Origin: CAYUAI01 sp964442745
Lineage (GTDB): Bacteria > Pseudomonadota > Gammaproteobacteria > S012-40
Length of the DNA: 6,625 bases
NCBI GenBank assembly: GCA_964442745.1
Contig: CAYUAI010000145.1
Location: 1-6,625 of the forward strand
Direction of reading: 5' to 3'
This document shows, one piece after another, positions 1 through 6,127 of this stretch. Each line of letters opens with the position of its first letter. The first letter of the stretch is position 1. The notes beneath the pieces were generated by a model, which had not been told where the DNA came from, ran no database searches, and was given only the letters and a program-made list of their open reading frames with translations. Both the position numbers and the translations under genes were made by a program.

Positions 1-139
1 TAACTTTATATCTTATTTTTTAGAATAACTGTCTTGACTTTGGGGTCCACTATAAATCGTTTAGTCTCGACGATGAGTTTGAAGTTATCACTGAGTTTTT
101 TGCGCTTCATTTTTAATTCCTTTCAAACAGTTACCGTAT

Positions 140-145
140 TATAAT
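140..145 (+). promoter_or_regulatory. Candidate -10 box of the O-antigen ligase-like gene
   Basis: A perfect TATAAT lies at 140-145, about 28 bases before the ATG at 173, which would give a leader of roughly 20 bases. The leader holds the weak ribosome-binding sequence AGGA at 160-163, nine bases before the start. No good -35 box sits 16-18 bases upstream (TTCCTT at 117-122 is poor) and there is no TG extension. A second sequence, TTGACT at 34-39, is a good -35 box but has no -10 box at the right distance. The promoter is an inference from the hexamer and its position. Confidence 0.4.
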
Positions 146-172
146 ACTGCTCGATTTATAGGATTCAAAATA

Positions 173-1576
173 ATGTTTAGGTATTCATTGTTATCAATAC
201 TCATTTCATTTTTATGCATATATGCATGGAAAGATTGGTACAAATCATTGTGTGGCTTAATAATATTATTAGCCGTGCTGGAACGACCTGATATGCCAAA
301 ACAATTATTTGGCGTACCAGGCCTTAACCCATGGAACATGCTGTTATTATTCATATTACTTGCTTGGTTCTTCGATAAAGTTAAGAACTCCAGTGAAATA
401 AAATTACCCAATCACATCAAAGCGCTCTTCGGGCTTTTTCTCATTGTTATTTTAACCGGTTATTTCCGTGAAATTGCTAGAATTGATACGATTAATGAAT
501 TTAGCATTTATTTCTCTGGCTTTAACCAATCCAAATCCGGTTTATTCATAGATGATGTGATAAACACGGTGAAATATATGATACCAATGATATTATTTTT
601 TGATGGAGCAAAAGACAAAAACAGAGTAAAGCTGGGGATTATAGCGGTGGTTATTCTGCATGTCATCTTGGCCGTACAGATTATCAAGCTTATGCCCTTA
701 TCATTTATCATGGATGCATCCACCCTTGAAGCTAGGGCCGCTAGAGTTCTAGGTAGAGATATTGGTTATTTTCGTACAGATTTAGCCATGATGCTTTCTG
801 GTGCAATTTGGGCCACATTTTTTTTGCGTAATATCGTTTCAAAGACACAAGCGTTTTTTTTGTTAATTTCGTTTGTCGTCTTATTTCTCTCACTTGCATT
901 AACTGGAGGACGCACGGGTTATGGTTCGTTCTTCATGATTGCGTTGATATTAGGGGTGGTAAAATGGAGGAAACTTTTATTGATTATTCCTGTACTTGTA
1001 TTGATATCACTTATCTTACTGCCAAGTGTTGGCGAAAGAATTACTCAGGGGTTCGATGAGGATGATGAATCACATTTTGCTAAAGAAGGTGTGCGCGATG
1101 CAATTGAAGATAAATTTGGACCAAGCGAAATTGACCTCTATACGATAACTTCAGGAAGAGCATTCGCCTGGATATATGTTCTAGAGAAAGCAGAAGAGTC
1201 TATCCTATTTGGTTACGGGAGGAGAGGTATGCAATCATCAGGGTTAAGTCTTGAACTTGCAGAAGGGTTTAATGAAGGATTCCCGCATCCACACAACGCC
1301 TATCTAGAGATCCTTCTGGATAATGGAATTATCGGAGCATTTCCAATTTTATTATTATTTTTTTTAATTACGGTGTACTTTATCAGACTATTATTATCTG
1401 AGGATAAATATATTAGTAGTGTAGGGGCGATATGCCTATCGGTATTACTAGGCTTTATTCTGGCTTCTATTGGCGCTCAATCATTTTATCCGAAAGAAAG
1501 CTCTGTTAGCATGTGGGCGATAATAGGGATAGGATTAAGAGTATATGTTACGCGTAACCTGCCTGAAAAAACATAG
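173..1576 (+). CDS. O-antigen ligase / Wzy polymerase-like membrane protein
   Basis: This 467-residue polytopic inner-membrane protein belongs by motif to the O-antigen ligase (Wzy_C) superfamily, whose members transfer or polymerise undecaprenyl-linked glycans at the periplasmic face. About ten to twelve hydrophobic segments can be seen, for example near residues 2-19, 84-98, 153-174, 228-262, 268-286 and 386-408. The TGGRTG motif at residues 244-249 ends a membrane segment, as is usual in this family. A large polar loop at about 287-380 carries SGR..AW and FGYG patterns and ends in the signature FPHPHNAYLEILLDNGIIG (370-388), with His374-Asn375 in the H-N-x-[YF]-L position. Length is normal for the family. 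The ATG at 173 has only a weak AGGA upstream. The neighbouring deacetylase and secreted proteins suggest an exopolysaccharide or surface glycan rather than lipid-A core ligation. Ligase (WaaL) and polymerase (Wzy) cannot be told apart from sequence alone, so I give no gene symbol. Confidence 0.88.
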   Translation: MFRYSLLSILISFLCIYAWKDWYKSLCGLIILLAVLERPDMPKQLFGVPGLNPWNMLLLFILLAWFFDKVKNSSEIKLPNHIKALFGLFLIVILTGYFREIARIDTINEFSIYFSGFNQSKSGLFIDDVINTVKYMIPMILFFDGAKDKNRVKLGIIAVVILHVILAVQIIKLMPLSFIMDASTLEARAARVLGRDIGYFRTDLAMMLSGAIWATFFLRNIVSKTQAFFLLISFVVLFLSLALTGGRTGYGSFFMIALILGVVKWRKLLLIIPVLVLISLILLPSVGERITQGFDEDDESHFAKEGVRDAIEDKFGPSEIDLYTITSGRAFAWIYVLEKAEESILFGYGRRGMQSSGLSLELAEGFNEGFPHPHNAYLEILLDNGIIGAFPILLLFFLITVYFIRLLLSEDKYISSVGAICLSVLLGFILASIGAQSFYPKESSVSMWAIIGIGLRVYVTRNLPEKT

Positions 1577-1584
1577 CAACAAAT

Positions 1585-1629
1585 AGTGTAAATACTAACC
1601 AGAAATAACACCGGGTTAGTATTTACACT
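1585..1629. terminator. Perfect 16-bp inverted repeat, likely shared terminator between convergent genes
   Basis: AGTGTAAATACTAACC at 1585-1600 is followed after 13 bases by its exact reverse complement at 1614-1629. It fills most of the 59-bp gap between the stop of the ligase-like gene (1576) and the stop of the beta-helix gene (1636), where a bidirectional terminator is expected. The flanks are not ideal: the plus-strand transcript continues with TTCCCC, and the minus-strand transcript with ATTTGTTGC, so neither has a long U run. It may stop transcription weakly, or protect 3' ends. Confidence 0.6.
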
Positions 1630-1635
1630 TCCCCA

Positions 1636-3363
1636 TCAATTCAGGGTAAGCCCGCTTGGCGCACTCAGTGTAGTGTATTCATATGAACCAATATCTCGAG
1701 CAAGTCCCTTTGTGCGTTTCGTTCTCGATCGATCTTTGCGAATATCAATGCCATACAAACTTTGGAACTTAGCATACACATCATTCGCATTATCGCCAAC
1801 ACGAGCGTTGATGGCGGGTGAAACAGCTTTTAATCTAAAATCGGGATCGGAATCGGAATTAAAATTAGAACCAGGATCTGTAGGATAAGCAAACATTGGA
1901 TCAGTAACTTGGCAGCCAACACACTGGTTAGCGCCTGCAGTTAGGCTGGCCAAATCGGTATATAATGTGGGTTTCATGTATATTCGTAAGCCATTATCCG
2001 CATCATAAAATAGATTGTTTGCCAAAATTACCTCGCCAGAATCCTGGGCGACACTAATATGCGTATCTTGAGCGTGTCGACCTGAAATAATATTGCCTGA
2101 AATAAAAGCGTGTCCTGCATAATTCACATTAATACCGCCATTCGTATCATGAAATGTATTATCTACAATATAACGCTTCATATTGCCATGCCATAAATTA
2201 ACCGCTTGACCGTACCTAAAGCCGTTAATAGGATTATAATCAACCGAGGCTTCAGGATGAATATTATAAATCAAGTTGCCAATAATGTATGAGCTGCGCA
2301 TAGGGTTATCAACTCCTGTGTCGGATTGTCGTATACCGTTATTGCTATCATAAATGGTATTAAAAATTATCCATAAGTTATCTGGCCCATATTGATAACC
2401 GATACCATCACCGGGTTGCTTACCATGGGATCGATGCTTGTAAGCTACATTTTCGGAAATGATGACATGGCTCGCTTGTTTTGACCAAAAACCCGATTGG
2501 CGATTCTCATAAGCCGTATTCTGACCGATATAAATATGATGTAAATACTTATAACTGTCTTTAAAGTTCCCGGCATTGACTTGAACTCCATTTCCACTAA
2601 GATGATAAAACTCATTATTTAAAATCCATATATTAAATTCTTCGGTCGTGCTATTGCGCCCCCATAAGGTTGGATTGATCCCATGAAAGTCCTCATCATT
2701 CAAGGTAAGCCAATCCCCAAGCTCCCTAAATATATTATTGTAAATCACCACATCATGAACTTTCCCACCATGAAATGGCAAAATATGAATCCCAGCAGTA
2801 GAAGAAAGAAACTTTCTGTTCTGGATAATCGAGTTTCTAAATGCAATATGGTGAGTGTTGTCGCCTAAAATCTTCAAAGCCTCATTATCACCGCCATCAA
2901 AATCAAGATTTTCCATGATAAAATACGAAGAATTAGTAATTTCTATTCTTGGTTGAATCTTTGTTTTGTTCGTCTCAGATCCACCTCGGAGCCAACAGGG
3001 ATTATCTTCAGTACATGACATTTGAAGCCTATTCTCAGTCAGCGACGTATAAGGCCCTCCATTGATTTCTATATACGTACCTGCCGAAAAATATTTTTTG
3101 GGCGTCGTTAATCTCGGTTTATCCGGATATCCGTAGGGATTTTTCGTATTCGTTGCGTTTGGATGCGTGTTATCAAGATAGTAATGATCCACGACTTCTG
3201 ACGAGGGCCAGCCCTCTGGCCAAGAGGGCGCGGCCGTCTCGATGGGATGTAGTGCGCCCCAAGTGGGATCTGGAATACCTAATGGTGGTTCGTAAGCTAA
3301 TGCACTTGAGCATCCAATTAAGACGATCACATTAAATAACCATTGACAAGAAAATTTATTCAT
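1636..3363 (-). CDS. Secreted right-handed parallel beta-helix protein
   Basis: This exported protein has 575 residues. I chose the ATG at 3363 because an AGGTGA ribosome-binding site (3369-3374) sits five bases upstream. A GTG at 3372 overlaps that site and would add only three residues. The N-terminus is a signal sequence. LIGC (residues 15-18) fits a lipobox, so it may be a lipoprotein anchored at Cys18, but signal peptidase I cleavage after ALA (21-23) is also possible. From about 140 to 460 runs a series of short strand repeats rich in Asn, Gly and Ile (NNIF, NNEFY, GNLIY, DNTFHD, NNLFYD), typical of right-handed beta-helices. The C-terminal DFRLKAVSPAIN (508-519) and DIGSYEY (557-563) are a common ending of such proteins. 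The fold is shared by polysaccharide lyases, epimerases and binding proteins. I see no diagnostic catalytic residues, so the activity is open. The protein ends abruptly in APSGLTLN, which looks like the start of a fibronectin-III domain. Its glycan-gene neighbours suggest a polysaccharide substrate. Confidence 0.85.
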   Translation of the reverse strand: MNKFSCQWLFNVIVLIGCSSALAYEPPLGIPDPTWGALHPIETAAPSWPEGWPSSEVVDHYYLDNTHPNATNTKNPYGYPDKPRLTTPKKYFSAGTYIEINGGPYTSLTENRLQMSCTEDNPCWLRGGSETNKTKIQPRIEITNSSYFIMENLDFDGGDNEALKILGDNTHHIAFRNSIIQNRKFLSSTAGIHILPFHGGKVHDVVIYNNIFRELGDWLTLNDEDFHGINPTLWGRNSTTEEFNIWILNNEFYHLSGNGVQVNAGNFKDSYKYLHHIYIGQNTAYENRQSGFWSKQASHVIISENVAYKHRSHGKQPGDGIGYQYGPDNLWIIFNTIYDSNNGIRQSDTGVDNPMRSSYIIGNLIYNIHPEASVDYNPINGFRYGQAVNLWHGNMKRYIVDNTFHDTNGGINVNYAGHAFISGNIISGRHAQDTHISVAQDSGEVILANNLFYDADNGLRIYMKPTLYTDLASLTAGANQCVGCQVTDPMFAYPTDPGSNFNSDSDPDFRLKAVSPAINARVGDNANDVYAKFQSLYGIDIRKDRSRTKRTKGLARDIGSYEYTTLSAPSGLTLN

Positions 3364-3368
3364 TATTA

Positions 3369-3374
3369 TCACCT
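3369..3374 (-). promoter_or_regulatory. Ribosome-binding site that sets the start of the beta-helix gene
   Basis: AGGTGA on the minus strand is a good Shine-Dalgarno match five bases before the ATG at 3363. It overlaps the alternative in-frame GTG at 3370-3372, which makes that codon an unlikely start. Confidence 0.7.
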
Positions 3375-3409
3375 AAGCTTGAAAAAGTAAACATTGGAAA
3401 TTGATAAGT

Positions 3410-3418
3410 AATATAGCA
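3410..3418 (-). promoter_or_regulatory. Candidate extended -10 promoter of the beta-helix gene
   Basis: The minus strand reads TGCTATATT here: an extended -10 TG plus a hexamer with five of six matches to TATAAT. Transcription would begin near 3402 and give a leader of about 40 bases carrying the AGGTGA site. No convincing -35 box is present. This is an inference from the motif and its spacing. Confidence 0.35.
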
Positions 3419-3594
3419 TAACATGTGTCTAAAAAACCTGTTCGTATCCTGTTGTCGATGATACATAGCTGTGTGGAACTTCAATCCTAAATTATTAGGA
3501 ATAAAAATTAAATTACCTGCGTATTTTTTTCTCATCTTTAACTTTCCTTGAAACATTTTTCAATTAAAAAGGCCACTTACGGCAAGGAGGCTCG

Positions 3595-3680
3595 GGGTTT
3601 TTCTCGGAAAATGTCTCCTGCTCTCATTGCCTACATCCTTGTAGGCATGTCTAAAGAAAAACTAAACCTGAGAAAAACTT
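3595..3680 (+). other. Structured intergenic segment with nested hairpins
   Basis: The spacer 3364-3687 has no convincing gene. Inside it a long-range stem pairs 3595-3607 with 3668-3680. Its core is a perfect 9-bp inverted repeat (GTTTTTCTC at 3597-3605, GAGAAAAAC at 3670-3678), extended by three G-U pairs only if the plus strand is transcribed. An inner hairpin, TGCCTACA-TCCT-TGTAGGCA, sits at 3628-3647. Neither strand has a U run after the stem, so a simple terminator for the Fn3 gene is unlikely. It could be an intergenic palindromic repeat, or a leader or small RNA. I checked it against the cyclic-di-GMP-I riboswitch consensus that I remember and it does not match. Confidence 0.4.
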
Positions 3681-3687
3681 AACTCAC

Positions 3688-4332
3688 TTATTCAATATTT
3701 ATCCCTATAATTTCAGAAAACCCGCTTTCCACACCATCAAGATCAAAAGCTGTCACCGCTATCTCATAACTCCCTGGCGCTAAGCTCTCGAACACATATT
3801 CCATGATATTCGAATCATCAATTTGGGCAACTAGCTCCATTTTACCAAGATTTCCTTTCATATAAATTCGATACCCTCCAATCTGATAAAGCTCAATGGC
3901 TTCTCCTAGCTCATTGGTCATTGGTGCATTCCAACCTAAGGTTAAAAGAGAGAATTTCACATCTTGTACATCAATCGTGACCACTGCCGTTGAGTCATCG
4001 CCATTGGCATCTGTCACACGATAACTCACTTGGTCAGCCTCGACAAAACCACCATTGGGTGTATAACTTAAGAGACCGTCATTATCGATCGTGGCNNNNN
4101 NNNNNNNNNNNNNNNNNNNNNNNNNNNNNNNNNNNNNNNNNNNNNNNNNNNNNNNNNNNNNNNNNNNNNNNNNNNNNNNNNNNNNNNNNNNNNNNTCAAC
4201 GGCTTCACCTAGCTCATTGGTTATTGGCGCACTCCAGCGTAAGGTTAAAAATGTTTTTGCTTCAATGTAGCTTGCAAAAAAAGAAAGAAAACAGATCAGT
4301 GCAATTAGACTAATGTTATTGTAAGTACGCAT
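3688..4332 (-). CDS. Secreted fibronectin-III / cadherin-like repeat protein, interrupted by an assembly gap
   Basis: The ATG at 4332 begins a clear signal peptide (hydrophobic residues 7-22, likely cleavage after IEA, residues 23-25). The first ~20 mature residues start an Fn3-like domain (LTLRWSAPITNELGEAV). The 100 N at 4096-4195 then hide residues 46-79. After the gap comes the second half of a cadherin-like or bacterial Ig-like domain (about 80-125: DGLLSYTPNGGF, DQVSYRVTDANGD), and then a complete second Fn3-like domain (about 128-214) with LTLGWNAP, GGYRIYM and YEIAVTAFDLDGVESG. Such modules occur in surface adhesins and carbohydrate-active secreted proteins of Gram-negative bacteria. 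There is no anchor or enzyme domain in what remains. The frame stays open through the gap, but the gap length is a placeholder, so true length, frame and domain count are unknown. No good ribosome-binding site precedes the ATG. It lies between the deacetylase and beta-helix genes on the same strand, with long spacers. Confidence 0.75.
   Translation of the reverse strand: MRTYNNISLIALICFLSFFASYIEAKTFLTLRWSAPITNELGEAVXXXXXXXXXXXXXXXXXXXXXXXXXXXXXXXXXXATIDNDGLLSYTPNGGFVEADQVSYRVTDANGDDSTAVVTIDVQDVKFSLLTLGWNAPMTNELGEAIELYQIGGYRIYMKGNLGKMELVAQIDDSNIMEYVFESLAPGSYEIAVTAFDLDGVESGFSEIIGINIE
3893..3947 (-). repeat. Fn3 repeat unit, copy 2 (pairs with 4196-4250)
   Basis: This 55-base stretch matches 4196-4250 at 48 positions. 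Both copies encode the opening of an Fn3-like domain (W-x-AP-x-TNELGEA). The differences are mostly silent or conservative, pointing to an internal duplication kept under protein-level constraint. The other copy lies directly at the edge of the assembly gap. Confidence 0.85.
4096..4195. other. Assembly gap of exactly 100 N
   Basis: Exactly 100 unknown bases interrupt the Fn3/cadherin gene. This is a common placeholder size for a gap of unknown length. It begins right at repeat copy 1 (4196-4250), which suggests that repeated Fn3 units caused the assembly to break. See the finding on true gap size. Confidence 0.97.
4196..4250 (-). repeat. Fn3 repeat unit, copy 1, at the gap edge
   Basis: First copy of the 55-base coding repeat shared with 3893-3947 (48 of 55 identical). 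It encodes the first mature residues of the Fn3 protein and stops where the N run begins. Confidence 0.85.
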
Positions 4333-4466
4333 AATGTAATTTTTTGTAAGTACACGTCATTTTAACCATCCATCATTGATCACAATATACGGTATCAACA
4401 ATTATATTTCACCTTGAATCTTCATCACAAAACGATGTAATGACTTTCACAAAAAAGTGATATGAT

Positions 4467-4535
4467 GGTTTCCTAGGCTTAAAAGTAAGTCAATTAGCAT
4501 ATGCTGACTTGACTTACTTTTAAGCCTGCAAAACC
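4467..4535. repeat. Long near-perfect palindrome with 19-bp perfect arms
   Basis: AGGCTTAAAAGTAAGTCAA at 4475-4493 has its exact reverse complement at 4509-4527, around a 15-base loop that itself holds the palindrome AGCATATGCT (4496-4505). After a short unpaired stretch the pairing resumes with GGTTT (4467-4471) and AAACC (4531-4535). No U run follows on either strand, and it lies about 135 bp upstream of the Fn3 gene and 440 bp downstream of the deacetylase, so it is not an obvious terminator for either. A TATGAT at 4461-4466 just before it could be a plus-strand -10 box, but its -35 is poor. Possible readings are a small palindromic mobile element, a repeat, or a hairpin RNA. Confidence 0.75.
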
Positions 4536-4589
4536 TTAGTAAGCACGATTGGTGCCAGAATTTCGGGGCGCATAATCCACCCTTTATGA

Positions 4590-4911
4590 AAATTATTTTT
4601 CTTTCACAAACAAAAATATACACAGCCTCATAAAGAATTTAACTACTTTTTCCTCAGCACGGCTAAATTTTGCACCAACCAATACTGTCGGGCTTTAGAG
4701 AACAACAAAGCACAAATAAAGACTGAAGATGAGATGCCAGTTATTTTACCTGGCCATTTAAGAGAGGCTCAATATGGATTCCAGGGGCGTGGATGAATTA
4801 CAGACTGTAACGGTTGGCTTAGTTAAATTGCAAGCAGAAAATGATTGTATTGTGTGCTAAATCCGTAAATTATTGTCCAAATTAGCTCTTTTACTGCAAG
4901 TGGTCGAATAA
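4590..4911 (+). pseudogene. Possible decayed small gene (zinc-finger-like motif and coiled-coil-like tail)
   Basis: Within the 640-bp stretch 4333-4972, which has no intact gene, two overlapping plus-strand frames read like protein. The first (open 4590-4796, no start codon) contains STAKFC at 4656-4673 and a second Cys at 4686. This recalls the short R-STAKFCS-x-x-CR zinc motif of small accessory proteins, though here the cysteines are four residues apart rather than three. The second begins with an ATG at 4774 behind GAGAGG, runs 28 codons to a TAA at 4858, and continues past that stop to a TAA at 4909-4911 as a Leu-rich, helix-like stretch (IRKLLSKLALLLQVVE). The change of frame, internal stop and missing start suggest a relic. 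The match rests on remembered patterns, and the reading may be chance. The second part lies between the inverted repeats at 4766 and 4934. Confidence 0.25.
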
Positions 4912-4934
4912 GACTCCGGAATCCATGTTGAGCC
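4766..4934. repeat. Inverted 17-mers delimiting a 169-bp segment (MITE-like)
   Basis: GGCTCAATATGGATTCC at 4766-4782 recurs as its reverse complement at 4918-4934 with one mismatch (16 of 17). Two terminal inverted repeats around a short non-coding segment resemble a miniature transposable element. I see no target-site duplication at the flanks, and the segment is too short to encode a transposase. It could also be the remains of a longer element, or two separately inserted repeats. Confidence 0.5.
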
Positions 4935-4972
4935 AACTGTTTTTATTGCTTATTTAATCGATGACTCACGCT

Positions 4973-5989
4973 TTAACGACTCGCTCCAGATTTTTCATAG
5001 CCTAAAAAATGCTGATAAGTAATCGGCTCAAGTAAATCTTGGTACTTGTTAACAAAATCACCAAAACGGGTTATAGAATAAGGTGTTAAAGATTTCGGAT
5101 GCCCCATCACATTCAATAAATCAGCATTTGCTTGTATTTTTTGATTTAATGCTTTCTCAACTAGGTCCACCTTTAAACCATCAATTGACACAACACTGTA
5201 GGAAAATTGCGACAGTAACCGTAAGTAATATCTCTTATCTGCGATCATCGATTTACCATTGCCATAGGCCATATGATTTTTATTCTTCAGTATTTTTTTG
5301 ATTACGACCATTTTCCAGAAAAATAATGGATTCACCAGGACTGAACTGATCGGAACTTCCAGGCTTTCCCCCATGAGATCTTCTTGGACTGGATCGGTAG
5401 AAAAATACCAAAAATCTTTATCGATTGACTGAGTAAAATCGAACCAACGTATGGGGTCACTAGAAATGCCTTGGTAATAAACCGTGCTATCAAGCCATAC
5501 ATTAGCTTGTTTTAATGCATAATGAATTTGCTCGTAGGGCTGTAAACACCAACCACCTGCACGATAGGCAAACACAGGTTTATCCGTTAATGACTGTAAT
5601 GTTTCTTTATATCGATTAACAATGTTAATTTGTTCCGCTGCTTCGAAATCTTGCAAGCGATATCGCTCAATATTGATGCTCCATTCATCATTTCTAAAAA
5701 ATGAATCTTCCCAATGAGGATGCACATGCAGCTGAATATCATGCCCTCGTCTGGCCAATAAATCCAAATGCCTAGCAACTTGATCATACTGCTTCATTAA
5801 TGATGAGTTATGTTTGCCTTGCTGCTTTAACGCACATAAAAACCCAACATCAACAAAAAATGATAGTTTTGTATGATAAGGCATTAAAATTTCAGCTAAT
5901 GCATTTGTAGGCAAAATAAGGCAACGCTCAATACTGCCGGTATTTGAACCAAAATATAGCTCATAATCCAAACTAATAAGTAATTTCAT
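4973..5989 (-). CDS. Polysaccharide deacetylase family protein (NodB-like fold)
   Basis: This 338-residue protein has no signal peptide and is predicted to be cytoplasmic. Family members remove N- or O-linked acyl groups from sugar residues using a metal held by Asp and His. The motifs appear in order: LDYELYFG (7-14) for the catalytic Asp region, with Asp8 and a Glu at 10 instead of a second adjacent Asp; FFVDVGF (44-50); HVHPH (88-92), the metal-binding His cluster; YRAGGW (142-147), the RxG arginine motif; DST (167-169); and MGHPK (295-299), the C-terminal His motif. This arrangement matches the divergent deacetylases of exopolysaccharide clusters rather than classic TFDD chitin deacetylases. 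Length is usual for that group. The ATG at 5989 lies in TAAATAATG and has no clear ribosome-binding site; no better start is seen upstream. It is the only enzyme on this strand with a recognised sugar-modifying fold, and probably edits the glycan handled by the ligase-like protein. Substrate is unknown. Confidence 0.85.
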   Translation of the reverse strand: MKLLISLDYELYFGSNTGSIERCLILPTNALAEILMPYHTKLSFFVDVGFLCALKQQGKHNSSLMKQYDQVARHLDLLARRGHDIQLHVHPHWEDSFFRNDEWSINIERYRLQDFEAAEQINIVNRYKETLQSLTDKPVFAYRAGGWCLQPYEQIHYALKQANVWLDSTVYYQGISSDPIRWFDFTQSIDKDFWYFSTDPVQEDLMGESLEVPISSVLVNPLFFWKMVVIKKILKNKNHMAYGNGKSMIADKRYYLRLLSQFSYSVVSIDGLKVDLVEKALNQKIQANADLLNVMGHPKSLTPYSITRFGDFVNKYQDLLEPITYQHFLGYEKSGASR

Positions 5990-6017
5990 TATTTATCGCA
6001 ACACGAATTTCCGAATC

Positions 6018-6060
6018 CCTGGTACGCCAGGTTATGCAAGAAATGTTCTCACTGAGAACA
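6018..6060. promoter_or_regulatory. Two small palindromes upstream of the deacetylase
   Basis: Upstream of the deacetylase start lie CCTGG-TACG-CCAGG (6018-6031) and TGTTCTC-ACT-GAGAACA (6044-6060), the latter a 7-bp perfect inverted repeat. Their place 29-71 bases before the ATG suits an operator or a 5'-leader hairpin. No -10/-35 pair of good quality was found, so their role is a guess. Confidence 0.3.
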
Positions 6061-6100
6061 GCGAAAGAAACACAAATCCACAGGTCTCTGCGGTGATTAT

Positions 6101-6127
6101 TGTAGCTCGCTTTTAATCCGACCTACA
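6101..6127. repeat. REP-like half palindrome
   Basis: TGTAG-C-TCG at 6101-6109 pairs with CGA-C-CTACA at 6119-6127, with a single C-C mismatch. The right half, TAATCCGACCTACA, resembles one arm of the GTCGGATTA...TAATCCGAC repeats that I recall as common between genes in gammaproteobacteria. The left arm is degenerate. It may be a decayed repeat, or simply local symmetry. Confidence 0.3.

Noticed and set aside
73..144. A 23-codon plus-strand frame beginning with ATG at 73, just upstream of the ligase-like gene.
   Set aside because: It has no ribosome-binding site, and its stop overlaps the candidate -10 box, so it is probably not translated.
139..723. Minus-strand reading frames inside the ligase-like gene (139-411 and 508-723).
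   Set aside because: They lie opposite a well-supported membrane protein whose hydrophobic codons create long antisense frames; no domain or ribosome-binding site supports them.
3356..3556. A 66-codon minus-strand reading frame (or 59 codons from the ATG at 3535, behind AAGGAAAG) that ends overlapping the start of the beta-helix gene.
   Set aside because: The start site and overlap would fit translational coupling, but the protein has no recognisable domain, odd composition and no signal or membrane segment, and it covers the candidate promoter. I treat it as spacer unless homologues are found.
3571..3660. Possible cyclic-di-GMP-I riboswitch, suggested by GGCCAC and GGCAAGG in the spacer.
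   Set aside because: The conserved core order and the two helices of that class, as I remember them, are not present, and the downstream plus strand is antisense to a gene.
4446..4459. TCAC-AAAAAA-GTGA as a CRP-type operator.
   Set aside because: The half-sites are in the opposite order to the TGTGA-N6-TCACA consensus; it is only a short palindrome.
4475..4527. An integron attC site.
   Set aside because: No RYYYAAC/GTTRRRY core sites flank the palindrome and there is no cassette-like gene beside it.
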